This document shows, one piece after another, positions 61,407 to 64,000 of a stretch of DNA of 64,000 bases; position 1 is the stretch's first letter, and each line of letters starts with the position of its first letter. The position numbers and the translations under genes were made by a program. The notes beneath the pieces are model-generated. The model searched no databases and was not told the DNA's origin. It was given only the letters and a program-made list of their open reading frames with translations. Origin of the DNA: Bathymodiolus brooksi (lineage: Eukaryota; Mollusca; Bivalvia; Mytilida; Modiolidae). The stretch is from positions 15,143,506 to 15,207,505 of the forward strand of contig OY804579.1 of the NCBI GenBank assembly GCA_963680875.1, given 5' to 3'.

Positions 61407-64000
61407 CACTAGAACTGAAGTTATCACACTTCAACCATTGTCCACTGACGACTAGAACTGAAGTTATCACACTTCAACCATTTTCTGCTGACTGACCACT
61501 AGAACTGAAGTTATCACACTTCGACCATTGTCTGCTGACTGACAACTAGAACTGAAGTTATCACACTTCAACCATTGTCTGCTGACTGACCACTAGAACT
61601 AAATTTATCACACTTCAACCATTGTCTGCTGACTGACCACTAGAACTGAGGTTATCACACTTCAACCACTGTCTGCTGACTGACAACTAGAACTGAAGTT
61701 ATCACACGTCAACCATTGTCTTCTGTCCGACCACTAGAACTGAAGTTATCACACTTCAACCATTGTCTACTGACTGACAACTAGAACTGAAGTTATCACT
61801 CTTCAAACAGTCTGCTGACTGACCACTAAAACTGAAGTTATCACACTTCAACCAGTCTGCTGACTGACAACTAGAACTGAAGTTACCACACTTCAACCAT
61901 TGTCTGCTGAATGACCACCACATCTGAAGTTATCACACTTAAACCATTGTCTGCTGACTGACAACTAGAACTGAAATTATCACACTTCAACCAGTCTGCT
62001 GACTGACCACTAGAACTGAAATTATCACACTTCAACCATTGTCTGCTGACTGACCACTAGAATTGAAGTTATCACACTTCGACCATTGTCTGCTGACTGA
62101 CTAGAACTGAAGTTATTACACTTCAACCATTGTCTGCTGACTGACAACTAGAACTGAAGTTATCACACTTCGACCATTGTCTGCTGACTGACAACTAGAA
62201 CTGAAGTTATCACACTTCAACCAGTCTGCTGACTGACCACTAGAACTTTAGTTATCACACTTCAACCATTGTCTGCTGACTGACCACTAGAACTGAGGTT
62301 ATCACGCTTTAAGCCATTGTCTGCTGACTGACAACTAGAACTGAAGTTATCACTCAACCACTGTCTGCTGACTGACAACTAGAACAAGTTATCACACTTC
62401 AACCACTGTCTGCTGACTGACAACTAGAACTTAAATTATCATACTTCAACCATTGTCTACTGACTGACAACTAGAACTGAAGTTATCACACTTCAACCAC
62501 TGTCTGCTGATCACTGACAACTAGAACTGAATTTATCACACTTAAATCATTGTCTGCTGACTGACAACTAGACCTGAAGTTATGACACTTAAACCATTGT
62601 TAGCTGACTGACAACTAGAACTGAAGTTATCACACTTCAACCATTTTCTACTGACTGACCACTAAAACTGAAGTTATCACACTTCAACCAGTCTGCTGAC
62701 TGACCACTAGAACTGAAGTTATCACACTTCAACCACTGTCTGCTGACTGACCACTAGAACGGAAGTTATCACACTTCAACCATTGTCTGCTGACTGACAA
62801 TTAAAACTGAAGTTATCACACTTCAACCATTGTCTGCTGACTGACCACTAGAACTGAAGTTATCACACTTCAACCACTGTCTGCTGACTGACCACTAGAA
62901 CGGAAGTTATCACACTTCAACCATTTTCTGCTGACTGATCACTAGAACTGAAGTTATCACACTTCAACCATTGTCCACTGACGACTAGAACTGAAGTTAT
63001 CACACTTCAACCATTTTCTGCTGACTGACCACTAGAACTGAAGTTATCACACTTCGACCATTGTCTGCTGACTGACAACTAGAACTGAAGTTATCACACT
63101 TCAACCAGTTTGCTGACTGTCCACTAGAACTGAATTTATCACACTTCAACCATTGTCTGCTGACTGACCACTAGAACTGAGGTTATCACACTTCAACCAC
63201 TGTCTGCTGACTGACAACTAGAACTGAAGTTATCACAGGTCAACCATTGTCTTCTGTCCGACCACTAGAACTGAAGTTATCACACTTCAACCATTGTCTA
63301 CTGACTGACAACTAGAACTGAAGTTATCACTCTTCAAACAGTCTGCTGACTGACCACTAAAACTGAAGTTATCACACTTCAACCAGTCTGCTGACTGACA
63401 ACTAGAACTGAAGTTATCACACTTCAACCATTGTCTGCTGAATGACCACCACATCTGAAGTTATCACACTTAAACCATTGTCTGCTGACTGACAACTAGA
63501 ACTGAAATTATCACACTTCAACCAGTCTGCTGACTGACCACTAGAACTGAAATTATCACACTTCGACCATTGTCTGCTGACTGACTAGAACTGAAGTTAT
63601 TACACTTCAACCATTGTCTGCTGACTGACAACTAGAACTGAAGTTATCACACTTCGACCATTGTCTGTTGACTGACAACTAGAACTGAAGTTATCACACT
63701 TCAACCAGTCTGCTGACTGACCACTAAAACTGAAGTTATCACACTTCAACCATTGTCTGCTGACTGACCACTAGAACTGAGGTTATCACTCAACCACTGT
63801 CTGCTGACTGACAACTAGAACAAGTTATCACACTTCAACCACTGTCTGCTGACTGACAACTAGAACTGAAGTTATCACACTTCAACCACTGTCTGCTGAC
63901 AACTGACAACTAGAACTGAATTTATCACACTTAAATCATTGTCTGCTGACTGACAACTAGACCTGAAGTTATGACACTTAAACCATTGTTAGCTGACAGA
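61407..64000 (+). repeat. Remainder of second 10-kb block, to window end
   Basis: It corresponds to 51441 onward. It keeps two units (GAGGTTATC and CACACGTCAACC, about 61,640-61,715) that copy 1 lacks, and lacks one AGAACTTAAATTATC unit near 63,860 that copy 1 has at 53,808. The array is still running at the last base. Confidence 0.85.

Larger units (their letters stand above)
1..64000 (+). repeat. Satellite DNA array, ~47-bp unit, head-to-tail across the whole window
   Basis: The window is built entirely from variants of one unit of about 47 bp. The landmark string CTAGAACTGAAG recurs every 40-50 bp from first to last base. The units share three blocks: CTAGAACTGAAG, TTATCACACTTCAACC, and a more variable tail around GTCTGCTGACTGAC. 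All units I read point the same way; I saw no inverted unit and no foreign insertion. Dinucleotide variants at fixed positions (CATTG / CACTG / CAGTC; GACCACTAG / GACAACTAG) define subtypes whose order gives the higher-order structure. No open frame exceeds 78 codons on either strand. This is what a heterochromatic satellite of a eukaryote looks like; species and chromosomal location cannot be read from it. The array runs off both ends, so its true length is unknown. Confidence 0.98.
55091..64000 (+). repeat. ~10.0-kb higher-order block, copy 2 (cut by the window end)
   Basis: The junction is near 55,090: GACGTTTTCACACTTCAACC, which in copy 1 (48,450) continues as CAGTCTGCTGATCACCG, is here joined to CATTGTCTACTGACTG, the start of the block at 45,080. 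The copy is followed to the last base of the window, where CTAGACCTGAAGTTATGAC (63,958) corresponds to 53,945. Private changes are few, such as GAAGATATTACAC near 55,438 and CCATTAGAAC near 58,989. Confidence 0.9.

Noticed and set aside
1..64000. CRISPR array (direct repeats with spacers)
   Set aside because: The whole 40-50-bp period is conserved and nothing in it behaves as a unique spacer; there is no leader or cas gene, and the array is far too long.
1..64000. CENP-B box in units with TTCGACCATTG
   Set aside because: The TTCG start is present in some units but the required downstream A and CGGG positions are not.
1..64000. Telomeric repeat or simple microsatellite
   Set aside because: The period is 40-50 bp and no short G-rich telomere-type motif is repeated.
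1..64000. Transposon-derived sequence (LTR, terminal inverted repeats, poly-A tails)
   Set aside because: No stretch departs from the satellite unit, so there is no body or boundary of an element to annotate. An origin of the unit from a transposon tail cannot be tested here.

Overview
The whole window is one uninterrupted tandem repeat (satellite DNA) array. I see no gene, no RNA gene, no mobile element and no stretch of unique sequence anywhere in the 64 kb. The unit is about 47 bp, and several length variants (40, 43, 44, 45 and 50 bp) are interspersed. At a mean unit of about 46-47 bp the window holds roughly 1,370 units (an estimate from length, not a count). Every unit I read lies head-to-tail in the same orientation. 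The 47-bp consensus is 43% G+C (13 C, 7 G, 14 A, 13 T on the + strand), contains no CpG, and carries a 6-bp-stem inverted repeat (TGAAGT, 6-nt loop, ACTTCA). An array of this length and nested structure points to a eukaryotic heterochromatic satellite (centromeric, pericentromeric or subtelomeric). The sequence alone does not tell me the species or the chromosomal position.

Layout. (1) 1-5067: the most heterogeneous part, with one small higher-order repeat (558 bp, about 2.6 copies, 2640-4080) and a 245-bp segment copied 2,145 bp away. (2) 5068-12657: three tandem copies of a 2,944-bp block. The middle copy has lost 1,289 bp and the third has gained one 47-bp unit. (3) 10411-17620: two tandem copies of a 3,605-bp block. 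(4) 17458-24221: two tandem copies of a 3,382-bp block, with a third copy at 35786-39167. (5) 24910-34847: two tandem copies of a 4.9-kb block, the second with an extra 90 bp. (6) About 14441-27754 is duplicated as a 13,314-bp block starting at 27755. The lengths of the nested events add up exactly: 13,314 + 5,014 - 3,382 = 14,946, which is the offset I observe downstream. (7) 42774-44586: tandem runs of a four-unit 186-bp higher-order repeat. (8) 45080-64000: a block of about 10.0 kb duplicated in tandem. Each copy contains a duplicated 929-bp block, three copies of a 741-bp block and a 186-bp run. The second copy is cut by the window end.

Taken together, this is a record of repeated unequal exchange or replication-based amplification at many scales (90 bp to 13 kb). 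The large copies are nearly identical, so the events look recent. The minus strand shows short open frames of up to 78 codons. They arise because the 45-bp variant is exactly 15 codons long, and each is closed as soon as a 47-bp unit is met. I treat them as by-products of the repeat and not as genes.

All offsets were worked out by eye from diagnostic variants. Block boundaries are uncertain by about 10-40 bp because the sequence on both sides of each junction is the same repeat.
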